Source: Chryseobacterium sp. FH2 (GTDB lineage Bacteria; Bacteroidota; Bacteroidia; Flavobacteriales; Weeksellaceae). Taken from it: a stretch of DNA of 64,000 bases. Shown in pieces: positions 7,650 to 15,646 of this stretch. Under the pieces are notes generated by a model. The model saw nothing but the letters and a program-made list of their open reading frames with translations, was not told the DNA's origin and searched no databases. A program made the position numbers and the translations under genes. Position 1 is the first letter of the stretch. Each line of letters opens with the position of its first letter. The DNA lies in NCBI RefSeq assembly GCF_001045455.1, contig NZ_LFNE01000006.1, forward strand, positions 1 to 64,000, written 5' to 3'.

Positions 7650-8069
7650 TTATTTTTCGATTAATACTATTTGATAAATTTTAGTTTCAGGATTTGACGA
7701 CTTTGGAACTTCGTTGATAGATTCAACAAAGAACTTTGTGTTACTTTTAAAAAGAACCTCTCTTTCAGCAGGTATTTTTGATGTAGCTTCTATGTTTTTG
7801 CCGTTTTTTCCTGAAATTTTTATAAACACATTAAAACCTGCATCATCAACCATCATTTCTTCAACAGCCATATAATCATAAGTAGAAGAAGTAAAGCCTT
7901 TCTTTTCAATTGTCTTACCTATTGCATATTCTTTACTCAACATTTCAGGAGACATTTTTTCTAACCTGTAAAAAGTAGATGAGCTTGTTTTTGGTAATTT
8001 CTTCAAAGCATTATTGAGTAACTCTTTAAATGCTTTATACTTTTCCATTATCGCAATTTCTCCACGCAA
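7650..8069 (-). CDS. orphan ADP-ribosyltransferase domain with intact catalytic motifs
   Basis: 139 residues from a TTG at 8067-8069. Homology to the 690-residue protein continues upstream to about 8118 (KFYITNAGYKNFNK), so the frame lacks an N-terminus rather than starting cleanly. The R-S-E ART signatures are all present: FYRLEKM (Arg), GFTSSTYD and AEREVLFKSN (E-x-E). It shares the fold and motif order of the full-length C-terminus but differs at many residues, so it may carry a different specificity. Without the N-terminal region it is probably a silent cassette or a donor for recombination. An ATG inside the frame (EIAIM) is another possible start. Confidence 0.65.
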   Translation of the reverse strand: MRGEIAIMEKYKAFKELLNNALKKLPKTSSSTFYRLEKMSPEMLSKEYAIGKTIEKKGFTSSTYDYMAVEEMMVDDAGFNVFIKISGKNGKNIEATSKIPAEREVLFKSNTKFFVESINEVPKSSNPETKIYQIVLIEK

Positions 8070-8100
8070 TGTTTTGTTAAAGTTTTTGTAGCCAGCATTT

Positions 8101-8337
8101 GTAATGTAAAATTTTAAAAACCGCTCCCTTGGAAGCGGTTATAATTCAATCATCAGAATATTTGTCTAAATAATCTTTTTGTTCTTGAGGTGTCATTAAT
8201 TGCCATCTTAAGTCTGCAATTTCTTTTGATAATTTATTCAATTCATTAATTTTTTGTTTATTTTCATTAATAAAATTTGTTCTTTCTAATTCGGAAAGAT
8301 TAACATCACTCAATTTTTCTACTATATAGATATAGTT
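8101..8337 (-). repeat. 237-bp direct repeat, copy 2
   Basis: Partner of 6181-6417 with four mismatches. It spans the 5' edge of orphan ART 7650-8118, the terminator and most of gene 8146-8391. The near identity points to recent duplication or gene conversion inside the array. Confidence 0.9.
8119..8140 (-). terminator. inter-module terminator
   Basis: Same 22-base hairpin as at 6199-6220 (AACCGCTTCC / GGGAGCGGTT plus T run), after the stop at 8146. ART homology resumes directly in its 3' arm (gaGCGGTTTTTAAAA versus GAAGCCGTTTTGAGG in the full-length gene). Confidence 0.65.
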
Positions 8338-8391
8338 CTTCCTTCTGTCTTCTAAGTTCTTTATTTCTGTTTCTAATTTTTTATTTTTCAT
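8146..8391 (-). CDS. LMTPxE-tail small protein (candidate immunity)
   Basis: 81 residues (MKNKKLETEIKNLEDRRKNYIYIVEKL... QLMTPQEQKDYLDKYSDD). The start overlaps the stop of the upstream ART copy by 4 bases (ATGA), the same translational-coupling arrangement as between the full-length toxin and its partner. From NYIYIVE onward it is nearly identical to the second half of the fused protein at 6226-6660. Charged, helical and cytosolic. Role inferred. Confidence 0.65.
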   Translation of the reverse strand: MKNKKLETEIKNLEDRRKNYIYIVEKLSDVNLSELERTNFINENKQKINELNKLSKEIADLRWQLMTPQEQKDYLDKYSDD

Positions 8392-8706
8392 TTTTCGATT
8401 AATATTATTGTTTTAATTGAGGAACTCCAATCTGCTGGATTAGAGGTTGTTTTTATTTCTTTTACATAAAATTTGGAGTTTGATTTAAACAACACTTCTT
8501 TTTCTGATTTTAGAGTTGATAAATCTTCAATTAGTCTTCCACTTTTACCTTCAATTCTTATTAATATAGAATATGGTCTTTCTCTCATTGCCTCTCCAAT
8601 TGCAAAAGCATCATAACTGCTCGATGTAAAATGTTTGTTTTCAATAGTTTTTCCTATCTTATAATATTCATCTATCTTGTTTTGGAGTAAGATTTTCAAT
8701 TCTAAA
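8388..8706 (-). pseudogene. truncated orphan ADP-ribosyltransferase C-terminus
   Basis: Open from a TTG at 8699, but homology (RIENLTPKQ, then IDEYYKIGKTIENKHFTSSS) shows a one-base insertion between PKQ and IDE, so the Arg segment is out of frame. Downstream the frame is clean: RPYSILIRIEGKSGRLIEDL, SEKEVLFKSN, stop. It begins immediately after the terminator at 8714-8737. The catalytic Arg cannot be translated with the rest, so it is inactive as it stands. Confidence 0.7.
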
Positions 8707-8713
8707 AATACAA

Positions 8714-8737
8714 AAACTGCCCCGAAAAGAGCAGTTT
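8714..8737 (-). terminator. terminator after the toxin-immunity pair
   Basis: AAACTGC pairs with GCAGTTT on the minus strand with a T run after it, 6 bases past the stop of gene 8743-8994. It ends the unit made of the full-length toxin and its partner. Confidence 0.6.
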
Positions 8738-8742
8738 ATAAA

Positions 8743-8994
8743 TTAATCATCAGAATATTTTTCTTTTATCTTGTTTTGATATTCTAAATATTCTTGTTTT
8801 TCTTGAGGTGTCATTAATTGCCACTCCAAATTTTCAATTTCTTTTTTGATTTTTTTGTATTTATCAAAATCTTCTTGATGTTCTGTTTTATAATTGTTAA
8901 ATTCATTAATAGAATCAAAATCTTTTTTAAATAAATAAGAAAGAGATTCTTTTTCTTCTTTTAATTTTTTTAATTTTTGTTCTGAACTATTCAT
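8743..8994 (-). CDS. LMTPxE-tail protein, cognate partner of the ART toxin (candidate immunity)
   Basis: 83 residues (MNSSEQKLKKLKEEKESLSYL...), helical and rich in Lys and Glu, ending in WQLMTPQEKQEYLEYQNKI. Its ATG overlaps the stop of the 690-residue ART gene by 4 bases (ATGA at 8991-8994), so the two are translationally coupled. A small cytosolic protein directly behind a toxin domain is the classic immunity position. No known immunity family is recognised. The shared LMTPxE tail is the family signature in this window. Confidence 0.7.
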   Translation of the reverse strand: MNSSEQKLKKLKEEKESLSYLFKKDFDSINEFNNYKTEHQEDFDKYKKIKKEIENLEWQLMTPQEKQEYLEYQNKIKEKYSDD

Positions 8995-11063
8995 TTTTCA
9001 CTTAATTTAATGGTTAGAATCGGTCCTAAAGTATCAGGATTAGTAGTTTTTGATATTTTTTCTACATAAAATTTACAATTTGATTTAAATAAAATTTCTT
9101 TCTCGGGAGATAATGTAGATAGCTCTTCGATTAATCTCCCATTTTTACCTTTAATTTGCACTAAAACCGTATATGGTCTTTCTCTCATTGCCTTTGCGAT
9201 TGCATCCATATCATAAGTGCTAGAGGTAAAATGCTTATTCTCAATAGTTTTTCCTATCTTATAATATTCATCTATTTGTTTTGTCGTAAGATTCTCAATT
9301 CTATACAACAAACTTTCAGAATGGTATTTTGGTAACTTATCCAACGCTTTGTTCATTAGCTCTTTTTGCATTTTAAATTCTTCTGTCATTGCAATTTCCC
9401 CTCGTAATGCTTTATTGAAGTTTTTGTAACCTGCATTTGTGGTATAAAACCTCAAAACGGCTTCCTCTTCCAAAGATAAATATTTTGCCATATACCTTGT
9501 GCTGGAAAGCTCAACTAATATTTTCTGAAACGCAGGATTTTCTCCCAAAACCTTTAAATATCTGGAATATCTTAATTTTGAAATTAAAGAAGAAAAATTC
9601 CTAAAGGCAATTAATTCAAATTCAGGTAGTAACCCTGCTGTAATATTCTCTAAAATTGTCCATCTGTCATTTTCAATTTGCTTTTCAGTGAAATAATTCG
9701 CCACAATTGTAGGTATAAAATAATCTTCCTTTTCATCTGATATTCTCAGTGGAGTAAAGGCGTCATTTATGCCCAATGTTTCTGAACCACTTTCCGAAGG
9801 AGCTTGATTCCCATTTTCATAAGAATGAATAGTAAGACCAACTTCAAATTTCTTTTCTTTTTCCAAAAATCCGCTCCAATAAACAAATCTGTTTTCAACA
9901 ACACCATTTTTCAATGTGTCTTTCATTTCGAGAGAATAGGTTATTGCATTTTGATAGTCAGAATCTTTCCAAGCATTAATTCCCACTTTTGTTAATTCAA
10001 TAATAAAATCTTCAAGATATTTATTCTCAAGTTTATTCAAAACTTTTCTTACTACATTAGGATTGTTATTAACCTGTGTGCTCCACCAAACACCATTTTT
10101 TACACCTTTTAACAGATTAATGACTGAAAGGTTTTCATTGGTGCCAGTTGTATCAATAGCTTTTTCAGAAAGAGAAACAAAATCCTTCCAAAGCATTTCA
10201 TCTGTAAGGACTTCCAAAACAAAATCAGGGATATTTTCATATAAAGCATCTATAATATCAGGGTTGCTTTTAGCTGTTGCAAAAAAATGTTTATAATATC
10301 GGATAATATCATTTTTCATTTGTTCGGCTTGTGAATTACCTTTTATAATTCTTAAAAATTCAATGAAAGTTTCTGCATTCCCTGTATAAAGTTTAATTGC
10401 AATATATTCATCATTCAGCTTGAAATCGTAAGGACTTTCAGTTGCATCCGTTTGTGCATCAGAGAATTTCTTATCCTCTCCATCTTTATATATAAAGTTA
10501 AGATTATAGGTTACTTTATAATTGTCAAAATATATCCCAAAATTATAAGTGTTACTCAATAAATTCTTTCTGGTATTCAGTTTGGATAAATCAAAAATAG
10601 CCTGTATTTCTTTATCATTCTTTTTATATATAAAAGGTTTGTTATTTTTAATACTACTGAATACTGGAGTATTAAACGAGGAAGAGCCTGAATAAATGGT
10701 TTTATCTTCCAATAGATATTTTTCTGGCTCAAATAAAAAGCTTTTTATCAGTCCTAACTTTTCTTTTAAATCTTTTGCAAGAAGTTCATAGTTAATCCCA
10801 CCTGTATAAAAATTTTGGGATAAAGCATCATAATCTTCAGTTGTAGGTTTGTAAAAAACACTATTTTTTCCAAAAGGTGTACTTAATGCATATTCATTGG
10901 AGATTTCATCAAATGTTTTGTTGGTTCTTATCCCTTCAAAAGGGTCTTTGCCACTTCCATAAATTCCTTTTTCAAGTTCTGCAAATTGTATGATACGACT
11001 TCCCCGAAGTATTCTTTTACTTTCTTCGTCAAAATCTTCAATGTCGTCTAAAATATTTTCCAT
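8991..11063 (-). CDS. large protein with C-terminal R-S-E ADP-ribosyltransferase toxin domain
   Basis: 690 residues, no signal peptide or membrane segment. Residues 1-~555 are an unrecognised region (MENILDDIEDFDEESKRIL...) that could handle export or receptor binding. Residues ~560-690 match the ADPRT exoenzyme/ART fold: LLYRIENL with the NAD-binding Arg near 588, HFTSSTYD near 611-618 as the S-T-S motif, and PEKEILFKSN with E-x-E near 654-656. Such enzymes transfer ADP-ribose from NAD+ to a target protein; the target is unknown. It is followed by an overlapping small partner gene and by four N-terminally incomplete ART copies. The lack of a signal peptide and a VgrG-like gene on the same strand suggest contact-dependent delivery such as T6SS, which is inference. 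A -7 box lies about 50 bases upstream. Confidence 0.8.
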   Translation of the reverse strand: MENILDDIEDFDEESKRILRGSRIIQFAELEKGIYGSGKDPFEGIRTNKTFDEISNEYALSTPFGKNSVFYKPTTEDYDALSQNFYTGGINYELLAKDLKEKLGLIKSFLFEPEKYLLEDKTIYSGSSSFNTPVFSSIKNNKPFIYKKNDKEIQAIFDLSKLNTRKNLLSNTYNFGIYFDNYKVTYNLNFIYKDGEDKKFSDAQTDATESPYDFKLNDEYIAIKLYTGNAETFIEFLRIIKGNSQAEQMKNDIIRYYKHFFATAKSNPDIIDALYENIPDFVLEVLTDEMLWKDFVSLSEKAIDTTGTNENLSVINLLKGVKNGVWWSTQVNNNPNVVRKVLNKLENKYLEDFIIELTKVGINAWKDSDYQNAITYSLEMKDTLKNGVVENRFVYWSGFLEKEKKFEVGLTIHSYENGNQAPSESGSETLGINDAFTPLRISDEKEDYFIPTIVANYFTEKQIENDRWTILENITAGLLPEFELIAFRNFSSLISKLRYSRYLKVLGENPAFQKILVELSSTRYMAKYLSLEEEAVLRFYTTNAGYKNFNKALRGEIAMTEEFKMQKELMNKALDKLPKYHSESLLYRIENLTTKQIDEYYKIGKTIENKHFTSSTYDMDAIAKAMRERPYTVLVQIKGKNGRLIEELSTLSPEKEILFKSNCKFYVEKISKTTNPDTLGPILTIKLSEK

Positions 11064-11108
11064 AAAATCATGTTTTAGTTATTTACGTTTCTCAAACGTT
11101 TCTAAAAA

Positions 11109-11116
11109 CAAATGTA
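11109..11116 (-). promoter_or_regulatory. -7 promoter box (TACATTTG) of the ART toxin gene
   Basis: TACATTTG fits TAnnTTTG. A tandem ACGTTTCT motif (two copies) lies between it and the toxin start. Confidence 0.4.
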
Positions 11117-11218
11117 AATGGCAGTAGCGACAAAACTTGACGTTTTTAAATTTTCTTAATAAACAATGTCTGGGAGATTATGATGAATTATGAAATAAAT
11201 TTATGGTATGTATTAGTG

Positions 11219-11419
11219 CTATGTAACAAATTCTTTGTTCATAGGGGTAATTAAGGCAGCAATTATAGCAGGTGCAATAATACTCGATTCAGTAAAATCG
11301 GGTTTTTGATCTTTATCAGTTTCTATTTTTCGTGTTTCAACAATTAACTTTTGTTTAGAGTTTGTTGCATTGTTAGTGGGAACCAATATTTTTGAATTAT
11401 TTGATTTTAAACTATCATG
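11219..11419 (-). pseudogene. C-terminal gene fragment of unknown family
   Basis: About 66 codons stay open between a stop at 11420-11422 and the stop at 11219-11221, reading ...KQKLIVETRKIETDKDQKPD then FTESSIIAPAIIAALITPMN. No proper start is present, and the composition looks coding. Possibly the tail of a lost gene. Otherwise 11064-11481 holds only the toxin promoter. Confidence 0.3.
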
Positions 11420-11481
11420 TTATGTATTGTACAGTTGATATTGAGAAAATATTGATGATGAAAAAACTACTAATTTTAAAT

Positions 11482-12159
11482 TTAATACAACTGTTTATTT
11501 ATTCTATAATTTTCTAAAATTTCAAATCCAGTAGTTGTTAAATCCAGTGGTATTTTAAAACATTTGGTATTTTCATCATAGATTACTGATCTATTATTTT
11601 CTTTGAATATGGTAGACAATTCAATCATTCTTAAATGTTGTTGTTCATCAGATTTAATCTTACTTTGATCGAATATTGCTAAGACTGTTTTCTTATCGAT
11701 TAGACTATTCATCCTTTCAAACTTCATTAATTCATAATATCTAATATAAAAGTATGATGTTTCCTTAATCTTATAAAATGACAGACATTTTACATCTACT
11801 TCAATATCCTTACAATTTTTAATTACAAAATCAGCTCTTTTTACAGAAAAGGAATCTATAATATTATAGTTTGAAAAACTTTCAGTGTCTTGGGGAATAG
11901 CTTCAACCATGAATTGTAGTCTTCTGGCTTCCATTTCAAATATTTCCTGTGCCCGAAGTCCATTTCTGAACCTTTCATTACATAAATTTTTATATTCTTT
12001 TGAATCTTTTAAAAAAAATGGTGCTGAATCTATAGAGCCTGATACAATGATAGCATCATCTATATCACCCTCAACATGATATATTAAATCTTCTAATCTA
12101 TCGACATATACAGAAAAAGGCTGATTGATCTCACTGCTATTAATTAAATAATATCCCAT
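11482..12159 (-). CDS. possible PD-(D/E)XK nuclease-like protein
   Basis: 225 residues, cytosolic. The central stretch SVKRADFVIKNCKDIEVDVKCLSF has the spacing of a PD-(D/E)XK nuclease core: Asp in an (A/P)DF(V/L)I strand, then E-V-D-V-K. It is followed by Y/F-rich strands and a closing helix. Restriction-like enzymes and nuclease toxins share this core, and the family is otherwise not recognised. It stands alone between the ART locus and the antirestriction fragment, in low-GC accessory DNA. Whether it cuts DNA is inference from one motif. Confidence 0.5.
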   Translation of the reverse strand: MGYYLINSSEINQPFSVYVDRLEDLIYHVEGDIDDAIIVSGSIDSAPFFLKDSKEYKNLCNERFRNGLRAQEIFEMEARRLQFMVEAIPQDTESFSNYNIIDSFSVKRADFVIKNCKDIEVDVKCLSFYKIKETSYFYIRYYELMKFERMNSLIDKKTVLAIFDQSKIKSDEQQHLRMIELSTIFKENNRSVIYDENTKCFKIPLDLTTTGFEILENYRINKQLY

Positions 12160-12494
12160 GACTTTATCTGATTATTCTATCAAATATAAAAATAAATCAC
12201 ATAGCATTAGAGAAATAAAGTATTTTATTTAATTGATCTTCCTTATATATTTTGAGTTTTTCTATATTTTAATAATTCCCAATTATATGTAGATAGTATG
12301 GTTAAGTATTGCTTTTTATGAACAAATTTTAAAAAAAATAGTTTGTGGGTATCAATTATAAGTATTAGCAAAATCATAAATGACATTGAATCATATAAAA
12401 TCACTTCGTCTATATTTTTTTGAGTTTTAACATTAATAACACCATTTACATTGTGTATAAACATATCTCCTATTCCCAACCCAGTGATGTATAG

Positions 12495-12725
12495 GTTTAC
12501 GAAGCATGTTTAGATTGTTTAGGTAAAATGGATTTTCAAAGCCTATATGAATATGTAAACAATTTTTATTACGGTGAGTACGGAAGTGATGAAGATTTTG
12601 TACAATGGCTGTACGAAGATGATACGTTTAATATTCCTAATTGGGTTGTGATTGATTGGAGCACAACCACACGGAGCATAGTATTTAATTATTTTGAAAG
12701 CAACGGACATTATTTCCGATGCTAA
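12495..12725 (+). pseudogene. ArdA-like antirestriction protein, C-terminal fragment
   Basis: From the ATG at 12528 the frame gives 65 residues (MDFQSLYEYVNNFYYGEYGS ... NYFESNGHYF). It is acidic and matches the last third of ArdA, a DNA mimic that blocks type I restriction enzymes: the F-x-Y-x-G-E-Y-x-S-x-E-D-F block and the closing F(Y)-x-x-N-G-x-(Y/V)F. Homology continues upstream of the ATG (VYEACLDCLGK) to an in-frame stop at 12492-12494. This is therefore the 3' remnant of a longer gene (full ArdA is about 165 residues), not a small intact gene. A plasmid or transposon marker. Confidence 0.6.
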
Positions 12726-12802
12726 GATTCAATTAAATTAAAATATGTTCAAATAAGTTAAAATATTTCAAGTCGGTAACAAATTCAGGAGTAAAAAAAT
12801 AA

Positions 12803-12836
12803 AAAACCTTGAAAATCAATCGATTAACAAGGTTTT
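12803..12836 (-). terminator. terminator of tRNA-Gln
   Basis: AAAACCTTG pairs with CAAGGTTTT on the minus strand followed by a T run, 3-4 bases beyond the tRNA 3' end. Confidence 0.65.
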
Positions 12837-12839
12837 ATG

Positions 12840-12910
12840 TAGACCCACAGGGATTCGAACCCCGACTGACGGTACCAAAAACCGGAGTGCTACCGTTACA
12901 CTATAGGTCT
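12840..12910 (-). tRNA. tRNA-Gln (anticodon TTG)
   Basis: 71 nt fold as a cloverleaf on the minus strand: acceptor AGACCTA/TGGGTCT, D-stem GTGT/GCAC, anticodon arm CCGGT-TTTTGGT-ACCGT (anticodon TTG), T-arm CGGGG-TTCGAAT-CCCTG. The anticodon arm is nearly the same as in E. coli tRNA-Gln. CCA is not encoded. The 3' end faces the accessory region. Confidence 0.9.
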
Positions 12911-13082
12911 TTATTTTTGGTGGTGCAAATTTATAAAATTTTTATTTATTTAAAAAAACGTTTTATGAAAAAATAAAGAAAAATCTTAAAGAAAAACCTG
13001 ATTATACTGATACACAAAGTATTAATTTTCAAAAAATATTTTTCAAATACTTAGAGTTTTAATGTTTAAATTATAAAAACCT

Positions 13083-13090
13083 TATCTTTG
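13083..13090 (+). promoter_or_regulatory. -7 promoter box (TATCTTTG) of der
   Basis: Fits TAnnTTTG. The 5' leader to the ATG at 13151 would be about 55 nt. Confidence 0.5.
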
Positions 13091-13150
13091 CAAAAAATTG
13101 GGCTCCAAAAGTTGGAGAAACCCATTAATAATTATTTATTAAACATTTTT

Positions 13151-14461
13151 ATGTCGAATATTGTCGCAATTGTTGGGCGTCCCAACGTAGGAAAATCCAC
13201 ACTTTTTAATCGTTTACTGGAAAGAAGAGAGGCTATCGTAGATTCTACTGCAGGTGTTACCCGAGACCGTCATTACGGAAAATCAGATTGGAATGGGGTA
13301 GACTTCACTGTTATCGATACAGGAGGTTATGATGTAAATAATGATGATGTTTTTCAGGGAGAAATTTCAAAACAGGTTCAGTTGGCTATTGATGAAGCGA
13401 CTTCTATTATTTTTATGTTGAATGTAGAAGAAGGGCTCACAGATACAGATTATGAAATCCACGAAATGTTGAGGAGATCAAAAAAGCCTGTATATATCGT
13501 TATCAATAAAGTAGACTCTGCTAAGGAAGAATTGGCTGCTACAGAATTTTATCAATTGGGAATCGAAAAATATTATACCTTATCTTCTGCAACCGGTTCA
13601 GGGACAGGAGAAATTTTAGATGATATTGTTAAAGACTTTCCAACGACTGAATATAAAGATCCTTTTGAAGGATTGCCAAAAATCACAATTGCAGGCCGTC
13701 CGAATGTAGGAAAATCTACTTTGACGAATGCTTTACTTGATGCTGACAGAAATATTGTTACAGATGTTGCAGGAACTACAAGAGACAGTATCCAAACGCT
13801 TTACAATAAATTCGGACATGAGTTTGTATTGGTAGATACTGCCGGTATGAGACGGAAATCTAAAGTAAACGAAGATTTGGAATTCTATTCTGTAATGCGT
13901 TCCATACGTTCTATCGAATTTTCAGATGTTGTAATTATCATGGTAGATGCTACTTTAGGCTGGGAATCTCAGGATATGAATATTTTCGGACTGGCTCAGA
14001 AAAATAGAAAAGGTATTGTAATTGTTGTAAATAAGTGGGATCTTATTGAAGATAAGCAAACCAATACTATAAGAGATTTTGAAAAGACAATCAGAGATAA
14101 AATTGGGCAGTTTAGCGATATTCCAATTCTTTTTGTTTCAGCTTTGACGAAGCAAAGAATTTTGAAAGCTGTAGAAGTAGCAATGACGGTGTATGAAGAT
14201 CGTAAGAAGAAAATCAAAACTTCAAAATTAAATGAAGTAATGCTTCCTATTTTTGAGCAAACTCCGCCACCGGCAAATAAAGGGAAGTATATTAAAATCA
14301 AATATTGCGTACAGCTGCCAACGCCGTCACCGCAATTTGTATTCTTCTGTAACTTACCGCAATATGTAAAAGAACCTTATAAGAGATTTACCGAAAACCA
14401 GTTGAGAAAAGAATTCGGGTTTACCGGAGTCCCTATCGAAGTATATTTCAGACAAAAGTAA
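13151..14461 (+). CDS. der: ribosome biogenesis GTPase Der (EngA)
   Basis: 436 residues from ATG at 13151 ([20 protein letters not shown]). The frame is open 21 codons further up, but those are not conserved-looking and lie close to the promoter. Two tandem GTPase domains: P-loops GRPNVGKST near residues 8 and 182, switch/G3 motifs DTGGY and DTAGM, and NKxD motifs NKVDSA and NKWDLI. A C-terminal KH-like domain ends ...[10 protein letters not shown]. Der acts in maturation of the 50S subunit and is essential in most bacteria. Normal length, nothing unusual. Confidence 0.95.
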   Translation: MSNIVAIVGRPNVGKSTLFNRLLERREAIVDSTAGVTRDRHYGKSDWNGVDFTVIDTGGYDVNNDDVFQGEISKQVQLAIDEATSIIFMLNVEEGLTDTDYEIHEMLRRSKKPVYIVINKVDSAKEELAATEFYQLGIEKYYTLSSATGSGTGEILDDIVKDFPTTEYKDPFEGLPKITIAGRPNVGKSTLTNALLDADRNIVTDVAGTTRDSIQTLYNKFGHEFVLVDTAGMRRKSKVNEDLEFYSVMRSIRSIEFSDVVIIMVDATLGWESQDMNIFGLAQKNRKGIVIVVNKWDLIEDKQTNTIRDFEKTIRDKIGQFSDIPILFVSALTKQRILKAVEVAMTVYEDRKKKIKTSKLNEVMLPIFEQTPPPANKGKYIKIKYCVQLPTPSPQFVFFCNLPQYVKEPYKRFTENQLRKEFGFTGVPIEVYFRQK

Positions 14462-14469
14462 AATTGCTC

Positions 14470-15111
14470 ATGGAAGTTTGGGCAGTATACAGTTTTCTGG
14501 ATAAAAATGATCCAGAAAGAATAGAAGGATTATTTTCGCTGCTTCCTGAAAATATGGTGCAATCTGTTAATAAATATAAAAATATAAATGATAGAAAAGC
14601 GAGGGTAATTGCAAAACTATTATTAGAAATTCTGGTTAGAAAAATGTTTCCTGACCAGAATTTTTTTTGGAATCTGTATAGCAAAGACTCTTTTTCGAAA
14701 CCGTATTTTAAAGGATTAGAAATTAATTTTAATACTTCTCACAATGAAAATTTGTGCATTGTTTGTGCTGTTCAAAAAGATAAATGTGGAATTGATTCTG
14801 AAACGGTAAAACCTTTAGATTGGAAAATATACAATGATTTTTTACATCCGGATGAAAAGCGATTTATTAACAGACAAACAAATCAACAGGCAGCTTTTTA
14901 TGAAATCTGGACTAAAAAAGAAGCCGTTTTAAAAGCTTCAGGTTTAGGAATTGCCCGGGAGCTAGAATCCATTGATGCACACAAAAAGATGGTTACGGTT
15001 AATCATCAAAATTATGTAACGCAAAAACTGGATATTTCTGAAAATTCTATTACTTATATCGCAACCGAGCGGGAAATAAATAAATTAAACCTGGAAGAAA
15101 TTATCTTTTAA
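14470..15111 (+). CDS. 4'-phosphopantetheinyl transferase (Sfp type)
   Basis: 213 residues from ATG at 14470 (MEVWAVYSFLDKND); a TTG two codons earlier is also possible. Signatures of the family: FNTSHNEN, then CGIDSETV with the Mg-binding Asp, and WTKKEAVLKASGLGI (the W-x-x-K-E-A-x-x-K block). It moves phosphopantetheine from CoA to a serine of carrier proteins. It lies right behind der and converges with a GNAT gene without any gap. The Pls/PosA-like protein nearby (15647-19561) contains a carrier domain, making it a likely client. Confidence 0.85.
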   Translation: MEVWAVYSFLDKNDPERIEGLFSLLPENMVQSVNKYKNINDRKARVIAKLLLEILVRKMFPDQNFFWNLYSKDSFSKPYFKGLEINFNTSHNENLCIVCAVQKDKCGIDSETVKPLDWKIYNDFLHPDEKRFINRQTNQQAAFYEIWTKKEAVLKASGLGIARELESIDAHKKMVTVNHQNYVTQKLDISENSITYIATEREINKLNLEEIIF

Positions 15112-15594
15112 TTATAACCACTTTTCGTACACTAATCTTACAGGCTGATACTCTTGTTTATTCAACCAGCTTTGCATTGTATGATTATTACACAATGTAT
15201 ATCGGTAAATTTTTCGGATATCATAGGCCTTGTAAGTTTCTTCAAATACTTTATTAAGGGCAGAATAAATTCCGTGCTTTCTGAATTCTTTCTTTACATA
15301 ACCTTCCGAAATATAAAGGTCATCCGCATCTCCAAGCTCAAAATTGCTGTCGTCTTTTTCATCAATATATCCAAAAATAAACCCGATAGCTTTACTGTCA
15401 ATTTCCGCAATAAGAAAAGTTCCGTTATTTTCCTCTTCACAGTCAGCAATAAAACGTAAATAGTTTTCCCGAATCAGATTCCAATCTGCAGTTTTTTCGT
15501 TCATTTCTTTTTCTGAAATGTGAAGTTCACCCATTAATTCATCTACGATAGCCAGATTTTCTGATATTTTTATTTTTCTGATTGTGTAATTCAT
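15112..15594 (-). CDS. GNAT-family N-acetyltransferase
   Basis: 160 residues (MNYTIRKIKISENLAIVDEL...). GNAT fold features: GTFLIAEIDSKAIGFIFGYI as beta4, DLYISEGYVKKEFRKHGIYS as the acetyl-CoA site (the R/Q-x-x-G-x-(G/A) motif is the degenerate KEFRKHGIYS), and a closing Y-R-Y-x-L strand. Substrate unknown. Its stop abuts that of the phosphopantetheinyl transferase. It may be co-transcribed with the gene at 15647-19561, as it lies downstream on the same strand with 52 bases between. Confidence 0.8.
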   Translation of the reverse strand: MNYTIRKIKISENLAIVDELMGELHISEKEMNEKTADWNLIRENYLRFIADCEEENNGTFLIAEIDSKAIGFIFGYIDEKDDSNFELGDADDLYISEGYVKKEFRKHGIYSALNKVFEETYKAYDIRKIYRYTLCNNHTMQSWLNKQEYQPVRLVYEKWL

Positions 15595-15646
15595 AATTGT
15601 ATTTTAAATTAAAAAAACTACGATTTTTTTTGTTAAAAATAAAAAC

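Noticed and set aside
8388..8699. Orphan ART as an intact 103-residue toxin
   Set aside because: The TTG start creates an out-of-frame N-terminus; homology shows a one-base insertion that separates the catalytic Arg from the rest.
12243..12479. 78-codon minus-strand frame with one hydrophobic stretch
   Set aside because: No convincing start or family, very low GC; more likely chance than a membrane peptide.
12840..12910. Second att-like copy of the tRNA-Gln 3' end inside the accessory region
   Set aside because: I looked for the distinctive 3' end in 1-12,800 and saw none, so an island is suggested but its borders are not shown.
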